A program made the position numbers and the translations under genes. From Desulfuromonas sp. (GTDB taxonomy: Bacteria > Desulfobacterota > Desulfuromonadia > Desulfuromonadales > SZUA-401), in assembly GCA_002869605.1 (NCBI GenBank), contig PKUI01000106.1:1-17430 (forward strand): a DNA stretch of 17,430 nucleotides, read 5' to 3'. The notes beneath the pieces were generated by a model. It was not told where the DNA came from. It made no database searches and saw only the letters and a program-made list of their open reading frames with translations. Positions 8,701 to 16,210 of this stretch are shown in pieces (position 1 is the stretch's first letter; each line of letters opens with the position of its first letter).

Positions 8701-10156
8701 CCATGGAACCGGTCGGTTCCTTGCCTTCGCGCAGCATCGGTTTGACGATCTGCTCGATGGTCTCGTGGCTGATGTTGTGGTAACGCTGTCGGCGGTGCAG
8801 GTCGTCGACGTGCAGCGCCTCCTGTTCCTCGAACTGGTGCTCGATGAACTCCTGCAGGTAGTAGGTGCGGTCGGTCAGCCACTCGCTGTAAGGGTTGGAG
8901 TTCATCAGGTAGTTATTGATGTCGTCGGTCTTGAAGATTGTTCCCTGTTCCAGGTCGGCGGCGATCATTTCGCCACTCTGCAGGCGCCCGCGCTCGCGGA
9001 TCAGCTTGGGGTCGGTGCCGAGCACCCCGTACTCGCTGGTCAGCAGCAGGCGGTTGTCGGTGGTGATCACGTACTTGGCGGGGCGCAGGCCGTTGCGGTC
9101 GAGCAGGCAGGCTACGTAGCGGCCATTGGTGAGACTGACCGCCGCAGGACCGTCCCACGGCTCCCAGGCTGCCGAAGTGTACTCGTAGAAGGAGCGCAGC
9201 TTGGCCGGCATGTGCGCCACGTTATGACGTGCCGGTGGGATCAGCATGCGCGCCGCCTTGAAGAAGTCGACGCCGTTGATGAGCAGAAACTCGAACATGT
9301 TATCGAGGCTGGCGCTGTCACTCCCCCCCGGCTGCATGATCGGCAGCAGGCGCTGCAGTTCAGCATCCGAAAAGACCGGACTGTGTATCCCCGCGGCCTT
9401 GACCAGAGCGTTGAAGCGGTTGGCGCGGATCGAGTTGATCTCGCCGTTGTGGGCCAGCTTGCGGAACGGCTGGGCGAGGCGCCACTGGGGCAGGGTATTG
9501 GTCGAGAAGCGCTGGTGGAACAGTACCAGCGAGGTTGCGAACTCGGGGTCGGAGAGGTCGGGGTAGAGCTGCTGCAGGTGGTCCGGCATCACCAGTCCCT
9601 TGTAGGCGATCAGGGTGCAGGAGAGGTTGGTGATGTAGAACTCGCGTTCGTCGGCGAGGGCTTTTTCGATCTCACGGCGGGTCAGGTAGAGCAGCGCCTC
9701 GAAGCGTTTGGTGGCGATCAGCTGGTGCGGGACCACGAAGGCCTGGACGATCTGCGGCAACCGCTCACGGGCGTAGTCACCGAGGGCTCCCTCATCCATC
9801 GGTACATCCCTGAACAGCACGACCTGCAGGTCGTTTTTTTCACACGCCGCGGCGAACAGTTCCTTTTGTCGCTCAGGGTCATCGAGGAACAGGGTGCCGA
9901 CCGCAAAGGTCTCGGGGAGCGAAGTCCCCTGTTCGGCGGCCACCTTGCGCATGAATTCAATCGGCATCGAGCACAGAATGCCGCAGCCGTCGCCGGTCTT
10001 GCCGTCGGCGGCGATGGCGCCGCGGTGCATCATGCGCGACAGGGCGCGGACCGCATCCTCGAGCAGCTGGTGGGAGGGTTCGTTGTGCATGCTGGCCAGC
10101 AGGCCAAAACCGCAATTGTCGCGGAAGTCCTCTGCAGGGTTGAACATGTCAGTCAT
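5723..10156 (-). CDS. gltB: Glutamate synthase [NADPH] large (alpha) subunit
   Basis: A 1477-residue protein of normal family length. It takes ammonia from glutamine in the N-terminal amidotransferase domain (about 15-430), channels it, and forms glutamate from 2-oxoglutarate at the FMN site in the synthase domain (about 830-1210). The nucleophile is Cys15 in NCGFG, so only a 14-residue propeptide would be removed, shorter than in the E. coli enzyme. The 3Fe-4S cysteines sit in GCKLLRVCHLNRC near 1109-1121 with the usual Cx5Cx4C spacing. The C-terminal beta-helix (GXGXG) domain has many glycine turns at about 1285-1400, ending GAGMTGG. No strong ribosome site precedes the ATG at 10156; an in-frame ATG at 10147 is a possible alternative. 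The gene is the first of a long minus-strand run. Confidence 0.96.
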   Translation of the reverse strand: MTDMFNPAEDFRDNCGFGLLASMHNEPSHQLLEDAVRALSRMMHRGAIAADGKTGDGCGILCSMPIEFMRKVAAEQGTSLPETFAVGTLFLDDPERQKELFAAACEKNDLQVVLFRDVPMDEGALGDYARERLPQIVQAFVVPHQLIATKRFEALLYLTRREIEKALADEREFYITNLSCTLIAYKGLVMPDHLQQLYPDLSDPEFATSLVLFHQRFSTNTLPQWRLAQPFRKLAHNGEINSIRANRFNALVKAAGIHSPVFSDAELQRLLPIMQPGGSDSASLDNMFEFLLINGVDFFKAARMLIPPARHNVAHMPAKLRSFYEYTSAAWEPWDGPAAVSLTNGRYVACLLDRNGLRPAKYVITTDNRLLLTSEYGVLGTDPKLIRERGRLQSGEMIAADLEQGTIFKTDDINNYLMNSNPYSEWLTDRTYYLQEFIEHQFEEQEALHVDDLHRRQRYHNISHETIEQIVKPMLREGKEPTGSMGDDAPQAAFSEVQRNFSDFFRQKFAQVTNPPIDPYREKAVMSATIGIGEIGNPLIETPDRGSRLKSISPILSRDIFDALLSFGDPSRPRFEPCYKHGRFSTGFQNDLQTSLVTLGDRVVEAVRDDGVRVAILDDRKLDAQTRLMPMAMVIGYLNQRLQQENLRHLVSLVAVTGEVIDAHSACVLLAYGAVAIYPWLLYATTLYTLERSKASHREARQGLKNVFDALTKGILKVMSKMGISTVSSYRNAALFDIIGLSREVVGDCFPASAALLPGLGYAEIEARIDKIHNRLFKQPALAPFYPLEIGSSLRNNPNGEYHDFDAKVITTIHRFAETRTREDYLKFRDLIAHRGLRFVRDFLEFKSDRKPVPIEEVEPVEAITRRFDSAAMSLGSISPEAHEALAEAMRRLGGCSNSGEGGETPKRLKSELNSKIKQVASGRFGVTPAYLRSAEEIQIKVAQGAKPGEGGQLPGEKVTPLIASLRFTVPGVTLISPPPHHDIYSIEDLAQLIFDLKQVNPEARICVKLVSTEGVGTIAAGVAKAYADRIVISGADGGTGAAPLSSIKFAGNPWELGLAEAHQSLKANHLRELVQLQTDGGLKIGRDIVKAALLGAEFYGFGTPLLVMLGCKLLRVCHLNRCTVGVATQEESLRAHFVGTVEKVVSYLTNVAEDVREILAELGYRSLDELIGHNNLLIKNSSPQAALFDFTALLREVPGIETWQRRNDPFDDNSFEKIVLKDVLPVIKNPQEELIVEREISNLNRSFGALISGEIAKYYGDEGLPKEAITLKLSGVAGQSLGAFLIHGVNIHLDGVANDYVGKGMSNGRIIITPRNYKEGNAALGNTCLYGASGGKLFVAGTAGERFAVRNSGALAVVEGTGDHPCEYMTGGTVVILGETGINFGAGMTGGAAFIYDRNKAFMDNLNRELVEARRIDVDEDSEAKLYLKSILVSFHNRTRSPKARHILDHFREELAYFWMVTPKNMKAPLNPKEGD

Positions 10157-10197
10157 GGGCAGGAATCGCTTTCATCAAAAAAAGGAATAATCCCGAC

Positions 10198-10226
10198 ATT
10201 CTACCCGGTTCGAAAGGGCTTGGCAA
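10198..10226 (-). promoter_or_regulatory. Predicted sigma70-type promoter of gltB
   Basis: On the minus strand, TTGCCA (10226-10221) and TAGAAT (10203-10198) are separated by exactly 17 bases, each matching the consensus at five of six positions. Transcription would begin near 10191 and give a leader of roughly 35 nucleotides before the gltB start. No sigma54-type element was recognised nearby. Confidence 0.65.
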
Positions 10227-10327
10227 AGCAGCTCTTGAAAATCTGCGTCAAACTGCTGCGGGAAGGGCCTGTCCGGTGATTTTTCTAGGCAATACTGGAG
10301 GGGTCGGGTATTCTGCGGTTCAATTAA

Positions 10328-10356
10328 TTGACCATTGAGCCCCCTTTCTGAATATT
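10328..10356 (+). promoter_or_regulatory. Predicted sigma70-type promoter of the 10384 gene
   Basis: TTGACC (10328-10333) and AATATT (10351-10356) are separated by 17 bases. The -35 is near-consensus and the -10 matches four of six. The distance to the ATG at 10384 allows a short leader of about 20 nucleotides that contains the ribosome site GAGAGG. This promoter is divergent to that of gltB. Confidence 0.5.
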
Positions 10357-10383
10357 TGAAGTACTCATCCCGAGAGGTGCTCC

Positions 10384-10770
10384 ATGATTAACAACGTGGT
10401 ACTCCACTTCAAGGATCACAAGATCCGCAAAGGGACCACCGAAGACTTCTTCCCCAACCGGCCGACCTTTCATTTCAATGATCGTGAACGGGGGGATACT
10501 CAGGTGATCCCGGTCAGCAGTCTCAAGGCGATTTTCTTCGTCAAGTGCTTCGATGGGAAACCGGAATATGATGAACGGCAGGATGTCGATCGCTCCGGCT
10601 TCGGACGGCGTATCCGTGTCAGTTACAACGATGGCGAGATCCAGGAGGGGTATACCCAGGGCTATTCACCCGGGAGGCCAGGTTTCTTTGTGTTTCCGTG
10701 TGACCCGCAGAGCAATAACGACAGGATCTTCGTGATCAGCGATGCGACCGAGGATATCTCGTTCGTTTGA
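10384..10770 (+). CDS. Small protein of unknown function with an internal duplication
   Basis: A 128-residue soluble protein with no signal peptide or membrane segment. The two halves resemble each other. VVLHFKDHKIRKGTTEDFFP with NRPTFHF (5-31) lines up with IRVSYNDGEIQEGYTQGYSP with GRPGFFVF (77-104); the shared frame is hydrophobic strand, DG or DH turn, G-T/YT, then F/Y-x-P-x-RP and an aromatic pair. LKAIFFVKCFDG (48-58) lies between them. The pattern suggests a small beta-barrel pair, remotely like PilZ or Sm-type barrels, but that is inference. I recall similar proteins with a TxDFFPNRP motif in Desulfuromonadales, annotated only as domains of unknown function. GAGAGG precedes the start and a rho-independent terminator follows the stop, so it is probably monocistronic. 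Confidence 0.82.
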   Translation: MINNVVLHFKDHKIRKGTTEDFFPNRPTFHFNDRERGDTQVIPVSSLKAIFFVKCFDGKPEYDERQDVDRSGFGRRIRVSYNDGEIQEGYTQGYSPGRPGFFVFPCDPQSNNDRIFVISDATEDISFV

Positions 10771-10800
10771 ATAGATAAAACTACATCGACAAGTCGAAAG

Positions 10801-10828
10801 GGCTCCCGCAAGGCGGGGGCCTTTTTTT
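10801..10828 (+). terminator. Rho-independent terminator of the 10384 gene
   Basis: A nine-base-pair stem (GGCTCCCGC at 10801-10809 with GCGGGGGCC at 10813-10821, one G-T pair) with the three-base loop AAG is followed by seven T residues (10822-10828). It starts 30 bases after the stop codon. Confidence 0.9.
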
Positions 10829-10894
10829 ATCTGGGGATTTTAAGCCAGGGTGTGTTCAACCCATTGAAAACCGCCGGGGGCGCCCGGCATGCGC

Positions 10895-10926
10895 CTTACT
10901 TTCTTTAGACGCGTAAAGAAAGTAAG
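10895..10926. repeat. Left subterminal hairpin of the 432-bp element
   Basis: CTTACTTTCTTTA (10895-10907) and TAAAGAAAGTAAG (10914-10926) are perfect inverse copies around the loop GACGCG. No T-run follows, so it is not a simple terminator. Confidence 0.85.
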
Positions 10927-11247
10927 CAAAGAAACGTGCCCGACCTCCTTGCCCGCCATAGGGCGGCGGGTGCCCTCCACAACGACGCTTCCCGTCGGGC
11001 CTTCGCCATTCGCTTACGCTCAACTCTTCGGCCTGTTTCGGCGTGAATCGTCGCTGCTCCGGCGGTGTCACACGGGAGGTAAACCTCTTTGCTTGTTCCG
11101 CGGCCCTTCCGGGGCCCCGTGCGCAGTCACCGAGTGCCGGGATTTTAATCTTGCCGTCTGGCGAGCATGCGAGCCGGCTGGATTAAAACTTCCGGCTAGC
11201 GAGGGCACCCGATCATCGGGTGACGGAGTTCGGGGTGTCTTCTTTTG

Positions 11248-11279
11248 CTTACTTTTCTTGGGCAAGCAAGAAAAGTAAG
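11248..11279. repeat. Right subterminal hairpin of the 432-bp element
   Basis: CTTACTTTTCTTG (11248-11260) and CAAGAAAAGTAAG (11267-11279) are perfect inverse copies around the loop GGCAAG. Stem and loop lengths equal those of the left hairpin. Confidence 0.85.
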
Positions 11280-11302
11280 GCGCTGCCGGGAGCCGCCGGC
11301 GG

Positions 11303-11525
11303 TGTTGAATGTGGGGAGCGTGTTCGTGCTATCCGGAATTCCCGGATTTACCTTTCTTCATGCTGCGAGAAGTATTGCGGGGTCAGTTTAGGGCGCTCCA
11401 GCCGTAGCCGAACGTTTTTATATGTGAGCTGCTCTGGGCCTGTCGGGCGACAGGCTCATGGGACGCTTGTCAGATCAAGTCCGGAGATGGTATCAAATGG
11501 TGCGTTTAGACGACCCGGAGAGACC
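11303..11525. other. Intergenic stretch before the MFS gene
   Basis: With the preceding repeat element this completes a gene-free region of about 750 bp. I see no gene here. The frame of the MFS gene stays open back to 11220, but the upstream part lacks protein-like composition. A 7-bp inverted repeat GCCTGTC/GACAGGC lies at 11438-11455, about 70 bp before the start; it could be an operator or chance. A TATATG at 11419-11424 has no partner -35. Confidence 0.5.
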
Positions 11526-12779
11526 ATGCATAACAGCAACGCCGACACGAAGAGTCATTCCATCCGCCACCTGTTGCGGGTGTTTCTCCCCTTCGCCCTC
11601 GGCTACTTCATCTCCTACCTGTTCCGCAACGTCAATGCGGTCATCGCTCCCGACCTGGTGCGTGACCTCGCTCTCGACCCGGCGAGCCTCGGCCTGCTCA
11701 GCTCCGTCTACCTGCTCAGCTTCGGTGCCTTCCAGCTCCCCCTGGGGCTGCTGCTCGATCGCTTCGGCCCGCGCCGGGTCGAGGCGGCGCTGCTGCTGCT
11801 CGCCGCCGCCGGTGCCTACCTGTTCGGGCACGCACAGAGCCTGACCGGGCTGGTCGCGGGACGTGCGCTGATCGGTCTCGGGGTCTCGGCCTGCCTGATG
11901 GCGGCCTTCAAGGCCTTCGTCATCTGGTTCCCACGCGAGCGGCTGCCGTTGGCCAACGGGGTGCAGATGGTCTCGGGGGGGCTCGGCGCGCTGGCCGCGA
12001 CCACTCCGGTGGAGCTGGCACTGCACGTCACCGACTGGCGCGGGGTATTCTCTGCGGTGGCGCTGCTGACCTTGCTCGCGGCCGTGGGCGTGTTTTTGCT
12101 GGTACCGGAAAAGCCAGCCGCGCATAGCAAGGAGACGCTGACCGGGCAGCTGCGGGGGATCGGCACGGTGCTGCGCAGCCGCTACTTCTGGCGCCTGGCG
12201 CCGTGGGCCTTCACTGCCCAAGCCGCCTACCTGAGCATCTTTGGGCTGTGGGCGGGGCCGTGGCTGCGCGACGTGGCCGGCTACGAGCGTACGGAGGTGG
12301 CCGGTACCTTGTCGGGGCTGGCGCTGGCGACCATCGTCGGTTATTTACTTTTCGGGAGCTTGGCTGACCGCCTTGCCCGGCGGGGGATTACGCCACTGCG
12401 GGTGGCAAATACGGGGATGACGCTGTTCGCTCTGGTACAGGTCGGCTTGCTGGTGGTTACGGATGGGTGGGTGTTGCCATTGTGGTTGTTGTTCGGGGTC
12501 TGCGGGACGAGCTGCATCCTTCCCTATGCGGTGATCTCCCAGCATTTTCCTGCGGAACTCTCGGGGCGTGCCAACACCGCACTCAACCTGCTGGTGTTTT
12601 TTGCGGCGTTTGTCGCCCAGTGGGGGATCGGTGCGATTATCGGTCTGTGGCCCGAGACGGCTGCCGGAGGCTATGCGCTGGCTGGATACCGTGCGGGCTT
12701 CGCTGCTGTACTGGGTGCCCAGGCACTGGCGGCGGCGTGGTTTGTAATCATGGCTCGCTGGGGTCGCGTCGCGGCTTAA
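11526..12779 (+). CDS. Major facilitator superfamily transporter
   Basis: A 417-residue inner-membrane protein with about 12 hydrophobic segments. The start chosen is the ATG at 11526, preceded by GGAG seven bases upstream; it puts a short hydrophilic N-terminus ([17 protein letters not shown]) before the first membrane segment. The loop after the second segment reads [13 protein letters not shown], which is the MFS signature A region. The arrangement ([17 protein letters not shown] early, then [22 protein letters not shown]) is like anion and metabolite MFS carriers, but the substrate cannot be read from the sequence. The gene faces the arsenic operon and its TAA overlaps the TAA of acr3 within TTAA, so no room is left for an intergenic terminator. 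A role in arsenic handling is not indicated by the sequence. Confidence 0.9.
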   Translation: MHNSNADTKSHSIRHLLRVFLPFALGYFISYLFRNVNAVIAPDLVRDLALDPASLGLLSSVYLLSFGAFQLPLGLLLDRFGPRRVEAALLLLAAAGAYLFGHAQSLTGLVAGRALIGLGVSACLMAAFKAFVIWFPRERLPLANGVQMVSGGLGALAATTPVELALHVTDWRGVFSAVALLTLLAAVGVFLLVPEKPAAHSKETLTGQLRGIGTVLRSRYFWRLAPWAFTAQAAYLSIFGLWAGPWLRDVAGYERTEVAGTLSGLALATIVGYLLFGSLADRLARRGITPLRVANTGMTLFALVQVGLLVVTDGWVLPLWLLFGVCGTSCILPYAVISQHFPAELSGRANTALNLLVFFAAFVAQWGIGAIIGLWPETAAGGYALAGYRAGFAAVLGAQALAAAWFVIMARWGRVAA

Positions 12780-13840
12780 CTTGCCGTGGGGCGCTCATCT
12801 GCAAACCAGCGCTTTTGCAGCCAGAAGGCGACGTTGACCAGGCCGATCAGCGCCGGTACTTCGACCAGCGGGCCGATCACCGCGGTGAAAGCCACTCCCG
12901 AGTCGAGTCCGAAGACTGCCACCGCCACCGCGATGGCGAGCTCGAAGTTGTTGCCGGCGGCGGTGAAGGCGATGGTTGCGGTCTTGCTGTAGTCGGCGCC
13001 GACCTTGATCCCCATCCAGAAGCTCACCATGAACATGATCGCGAAGTAGATCAGCAGCGGGATGGCGATGCGTACCACGTCGAGCGGGATCGAGACGATC
13101 AGCTCCCCTTTAAGACTGAACATCACCACGATGGTAAACAGCAGCGCCACCAGGGTGGTCGGGCTGATGCGTGGGATGAAGACCTGCTCGTACCAGTCGC
13201 GCCCCTTCTTCGGCAGCAGCACGGCGCGGGTCAGCATGCCGCCGAAGAACGGGATGCCGAGGTAGATGAAGACGCTCTTGGCGATCTGGCCGATGGTGAT
13301 CTCGACGATCGCGCCCGAGAGGCCGAACAGCGGCGGCAGCACGGTGACGAACAACCAGGCGTAAACGCTGTAGAACAGCACCTGGAAGATGCTGTTGAAG
13401 GCGACAAGCCCGGCGCAGTATTCGGTGTTCCCCTTGGCCAGCTCGTTCCAGACGATGACCATGGCGATACAGCGCGCCAGGCCGATCATGATCAATCCCA
13501 CCATGTACTCGGGGCTGTCGCTCAAAAACAGCAGCGCCAGCGCGAACATCAGCAGCGGGCCGATTAGCCAGTTCTGCAGCAAGGAGAGGCCGAGGATGGT
13601 GCGGTTGCGGAACACCTCGCCGAGTTCCTCGTACTTCACCTTGGCCAGCGGCGGGTACATCATCAAAATCAGGCCGATGGCGATCGGGATGTTGGTGGTG
13701 CCGATCGTGAAGGCGTTAACCAGCTCCTTGACTCCGGGGAACAGCCAGCCGCCTACGACGCCGATAAACATGGCGAGAAAGATCCACAACGTCAGGTAGC
13801 GGTCGAGAAACGAGAGTTTTTTCGTCAACCCGTGTGGCAT
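12776..13840 (-). CDS. acr3: ACR3-type arsenite efflux transporter
   Basis: A 354-residue, roughly ten-segment inner-membrane protein of normal ACR3 length. ACR3 pumps arsenite, and sometimes antimonite, out of the cell using the membrane potential. The family's essential cysteine is Cys124 in [19 protein letters not shown] (120-138), and the conserved glutamate is Glu300 in AAGNNFELA. The start is the ATG at 13840, with AAGGAG seven bases upstream; the frame extends further upstream but into arsJ. It follows arsJ by 26 bp and is the last gene of the operon. The stop codon overlaps that of the facing MFS gene. Confidence 0.93.
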   Translation of the reverse strand: MPHGLTKKLSFLDRYLTLWIFLAMFIGVVGGWLFPGVKELVNAFTIGTTNIPIAIGLILMMYPPLAKVKYEELGEVFRNRTILGLSLLQNWLIGPLLMFALALLFLSDSPEYMVGLIMIGLARCIAMVIVWNELAKGNTEYCAGLVAFNSIFQVLFYSVYAWLFVTVLPPLFGLSGAIVEITIGQIAKSVFIYLGIPFFGGMLTRAVLLPKKGRDWYEQVFIPRISPTTLVALLFTIVVMFSLKGELIVSIPLDVVRIAIPLLIYFAIMFMVSFWMGIKVGADYSKTATIAFTAAGNNFELAIAVAVAVFGLDSGVAFTAVIGPLVEVPALIGLVNVAFWLQKRWFADERPTAS

Positions 13841-13866
13841 ACCATGCTCCTTGCAGGAAAAGCCCG

Positions 13867-15084
13867 CTAGGCGGCAGCCTTTTTGCCCCGTGGCAGGCGC
13901 GTCGAGAGGGTTGCTGCAATCATAACAAAGCCGGCCGAGACCCACAGGCAGGCAACCAGTCCACCGAGCTGGAAGACCAGCCCGGAGAGGAGGGTGCCGA
14001 CCAGTCTCCCGGCGGCATTGGCCATGTAGTAGAAGCCGACATTGAGGGCGGCCTGATTGCTTTCGGTGTAGGCAAGGATCAGGTAGCTGTGGACCGCGGA
14101 GTTGACGGCAAACAGCACCCCGAACAGGGCGAGCCCTGCGACCACAGTCAGCCAGGGAGAGAGCTCTAAAGCGACGCCGAGGGCGATCAGCACCGTCAGA
14201 ATCGACAGGGAGAGGGCCCCGAGACTGGCTGTGCCACCGCGTGGAGTGCCATCGCCGAGCATGGTCTTGAGCAGCTTCGGGGCCAGCGCCTGCACCGCAC
14301 CGTAGGCGATGACCCACAAGGCGAGAAAACCACCGACTTCGGTATGCTGCCAGCCGAGATTGGCCGAGAGAAACACCGGCAGCCCGACCACGAACCAGAT
14401 GTCACGCGAACCGAACAGAAACAGGCGCGCCGCCGAAAGCAGGTTGATCTCCCGGCTTTTCGAGAGGATCTGGGAGAACTTGACCTTGGTTTTTCCCCTC
14501 CCCATTTCAGCGGGCAGGTAAATCACCGCGCCGAGCAGGATGACTGTTAGGCCGGCAGCCATGCCGAACAGGGCGCCACGGAAGCCGAGGGTGGTCAACA
14601 ACAGGCCGCCAAGGAAGAAGCCGGCCCCCTTGAGGGCGTTTTTCGAGCCGGTCAGGATCGCCACCCACTTGAACAGGGCCCCTTGCGCCTCTTCCGGCAC
14701 CAGCACCTTGATCGCGCTCTTCGAGCTCATTTTGGTCAGGTCCTTGGCGATCCCCGAGAGCGCCTGGGCGCCCATCACGTAGGCGACCGACACCGCTATC
14801 GACCACTCGGGGTTGAGCAGGGCGAGGCCGCACAGGGCCAGTACCTGCAAGGCCAGACCGCTAAAGAGCGTGACCTTCAGACCGAAATGCGCACCGATCC
14901 AGCCGCCGACCAGGTTGGTGATTACCCCGAAAAATTCGTAGAGCAGAAACAGGAAGGCGATCTGCAACGCCGAGTAGCCGAGGTCGTGAAAGTGCAGCAG
15001 CACCAGCATGCGCAAGGCGCCGTCGGTGAGGGTGAATCCCCAGTAAGCTGCCGTTACCAGCGTGTAGTTGCGTAGATCGGTCAT
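13867..15084 (-). CDS. arsJ: Organoarsenical efflux MFS transporter ArsJ
   Basis: A 405-residue membrane protein with about 11-12 hydrophobic segments. ArsJ exports 1-arseno-3-phosphoglycerate, which falls apart outside the cell to arsenate and 3-phosphoglycerate; this gives arsenate resistance without arsenate reduction. Assignment rests on characteristic stretches such as the N-terminal [20 protein letters not shown] (5-24), the loop [16 protein letters not shown], and [21 protein letters not shown] near the C-terminus, together with the immediately upstream GAPDH gene. Only seven bases separate the GAPDH stop from the arsJ start, and the ribosome site is weak, so translational coupling is likely. 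Confidence 0.92.
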   Translation of the reverse strand: MTDLRNYTLVTAAYWGFTLTDGALRMLVLLHFHDLGYSALQIAFLFLLYEFFGVITNLVGGWIGAHFGLKVTLFSGLALQVLALCGLALLNPEWSIAVSVAYVMGAQALSGIAKDLTKMSSKSAIKVLVPEEAQGALFKWVAILTGSKNALKGAGFFLGGLLLTTLGFRGALFGMAAGLTVILLGAVIYLPAEMGRGKTKVKFSQILSKSREINLLSAARLFLFGSRDIWFVVGLPVFLSANLGWQHTEVGGFLALWVIAYGAVQALAPKLLKTMLGDGTPRGGTASLGALSLSILTVLIALGVALELSPWLTVVAGLALFGVLFAVNSAVHSYLILAYTESNQAALNVGFYYMANAAGRLVGTLLSGLVFQLGGLVACLWVSAGFVMIAATLSTRLPRGKKAAA

Positions 15085-15091
15085 CGTATCT

Positions 15092-16102
15092 CTAGCCCAG
15101 CGACAGGGCGACTTTCCTGCACAGTTCCATCATCCGCTGTACGTAGCCCATCTCGTTGTCGTACCAGACCAGCAGCTTGAGCTGGGTGTCGTCGACGACC
15201 ATGGTCGATAACGCATCGACGATCGATGAGCGGGGGTCGCTCTTGAAGTCGATCGACACCAGGGGGCGCTCCTCGACACCGAGGATCCCCTTGAGGTAGC
15301 TGTTTTCAGCCTCCCTGAAGAGGTTGTTGATCTCTTCGGCGCTCACCGGGCGTTGCATCTCGAGGACCGCGTCGGTGAGCGAGGCGTTGAGCAGCGGCAC
15401 GCGCACCGCATGGCCGTTGAGCTTACCCATGAGTTCCGGGTAGATGATGCCGATAGCGCTCGCCGAGCCGGTCGAGGTGGGGATCAGCGACATGCTCGCC
15501 GCGCGGGCCCGGCGCAGGTCCTTGTGCGGGGAGTCGACGATGATCTGGGTGTTGGTCTGGTCGTGGATGGTGGTGAAGGCGCCGTGGGCAATCCCGACCT
15601 GTTCGTGTAGCACCTTGACCACCGGGGCCAGGCAGTTGGTGGTGCAGGAGGCCGCGGTGAGCAGGTGGTGTTGCTGCGAGTCGTAGAGGTGGTCGTTCAC
15701 TCCCATGACAATGTTGAGCGCGCCCTCCTTGACCGGGGCGGCGACGATTACCTTGCGCACGCCGTTGTCGAAGTAGGGCTGCAGCAGCTCCGGGGTACGG
15801 AATTTTCCCGAGGACTCGATGACGATATCGACCCCCTTGTCCTGCCAGGGGACAGCGGCTGGAGACTTCGCGGCGCTGAAGCTGATTTCCTGCCCCTCGA
15901 TGAGGACGGCTTTGTCGGCATGGTGGATCTCTTTGGCCCAGCGGCCATGTACCGAGTCGAACTCAAGCAGGTGAGCGGCTGCTTCGGCTCCTCCTGAGAT
16001 TTCGTTGATATGGACAAACTCGATTTCGGGCCAATCCCAGGCGGCGCGCAGGGCGAGCCGCCCCATGCGACCGAAGCCGTTGATGCCGATGCGGATGGTC
16101 AT
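15092..16102 (-). CDS. ArsJ-associated glyceraldehyde-3-phosphate dehydrogenase
   Basis: A 336-residue cytoplasmic GAPDH. In ArsJ operons, this enzyme uses arsenate in place of phosphate to turn glyceraldehyde-3-phosphate into 1-arseno-3-phosphoglycerate, the substrate of ArsJ. The N-terminal [14 protein letters not shown] (7-20) is the NAD-binding loop, ASCTTNC (151-157) holds catalytic Cys153, and His180 lies in [10 protein letters not shown]; glycolytic enzymes more often read HAYTxDQ at this site. WYDNEMGY is near the C-terminus. CAGGAG precedes the ATG at 16102. It is the first gene of the arsenic operon. The operon link, more than the sequence, separates it from housekeeping GAPDH. Confidence 0.93.
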   Translation of the reverse strand: MTIRIGINGFGRMGRLALRAAWDWPEIEFVHINEISGGAEAAAHLLEFDSVHGRWAKEIHHADKAVLIEGQEISFSAAKSPAAVPWQDKGVDIVIESSGKFRTPELLQPYFDNGVRKVIVAAPVKEGALNIVMGVNDHLYDSQQHHLLTAASCTTNCLAPVVKVLHEQVGIAHGAFTTIHDQTNTQIIVDSPHKDLRRARAASMSLIPTSTGSASAIGIIYPELMGKLNGHAVRVPLLNASLTDAVLEMQRPVSAEEINNLFREAENSYLKGILGVEERPLVSIDFKSDPRSSIVDALSTMVVDDTQLKLLVWYDNEMGYVQRMMELCRKVALSLG

Positions 16103-16168
16103 GGTGCTGACTCCTGGAGAAGTTTTTCTTCATTTGTTGAGTGGAAGAACCCTTACTATAGCGAAGAC

Positions 16169-16201
16169 AAAAAAAAAGGGCACCGCTCAATGCGGGTGCC
16201 C
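16169..16201 (-). terminator. Rho-independent terminator of the DEAD-box helicase gene
   Basis: On the minus strand GGGCACCCGC (16201-16192) pairs with GCGGTGCCC (16186-16178) with one bulged base and a five-base loop, followed by nine T residues (16177-16169). It starts 9 bases after the helicase stop codon and insulates the arsenic operon from the helicase gene. Confidence 0.92.
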
Positions 16202-16210
16202 TTTGTGTGT

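Larger units (their letters stand above)
10871..11302. repeat. 432-bp MITE-like element with terminal inverted repeats
   Basis: The ends of this non-coding stretch are inverted copies of each other over about 36 bases, with only three or four differences. The left end (10871-10907) begins CCGCCGG and ends CGCCTTACTTTCTTT; the right end (11302-11267 read backwards) begins CCGCCGG and ends CGCCTTACTTTTCTT. Each end also forms its own hairpin with a 13-bp stem and 6-base loop, at 10895-10926 and 11248-11279. Inside, 11136-11150 pairs with 11181-11196 (GATTTTAATC against GATTAAAA), and CACCCGAT/ATCGGGTG at 11206-11222 is a perfect short hairpin. TTCAAC (10855-10860) and GTTGAA (11304-11309) may extend the ends. 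No transposase gene is present. A 129-codon frame at 10889-11278 crosses the hairpins and is not credible as a gene. Confidence 0.75.

Noticed and set aside
8765..10279. 504-codon open frame on the plus strand opposite gltB
   Set aside because: It lies antisense to a fully recognisable GltB N-terminal domain. Its composition is the mirror of GC-rich codons and no domain is recognisable.
10889..11278. 129-codon open frame inside the repeat element
   Set aside because: It spans the hairpins and ends of the inverted-repeat element, has no ribosome site and low protein-like character. Such frames are often annotated by mistake in repeats.
11220..11525. N-terminal extension of the MFS frame by 102 codons
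   Set aside because: The added residues run back into the repeat element and are not transporter-like. The ATG at 11526 has a good ribosome site and the expected N-terminus.
13841..14317. N-terminal extension of the ACR3 frame
   Set aside because: It would overlap arsJ in another frame. The ATG at 13840 has AAGGAG at good distance and gives the normal family length.
16155..16160. TATAGT as a -10 box for the arsenic operon (minus strand)
   Set aside because: At 16-18 bases upstream only the terminator stem is found and no -35 is visible, so the promoter is not supported well enough to annotate.
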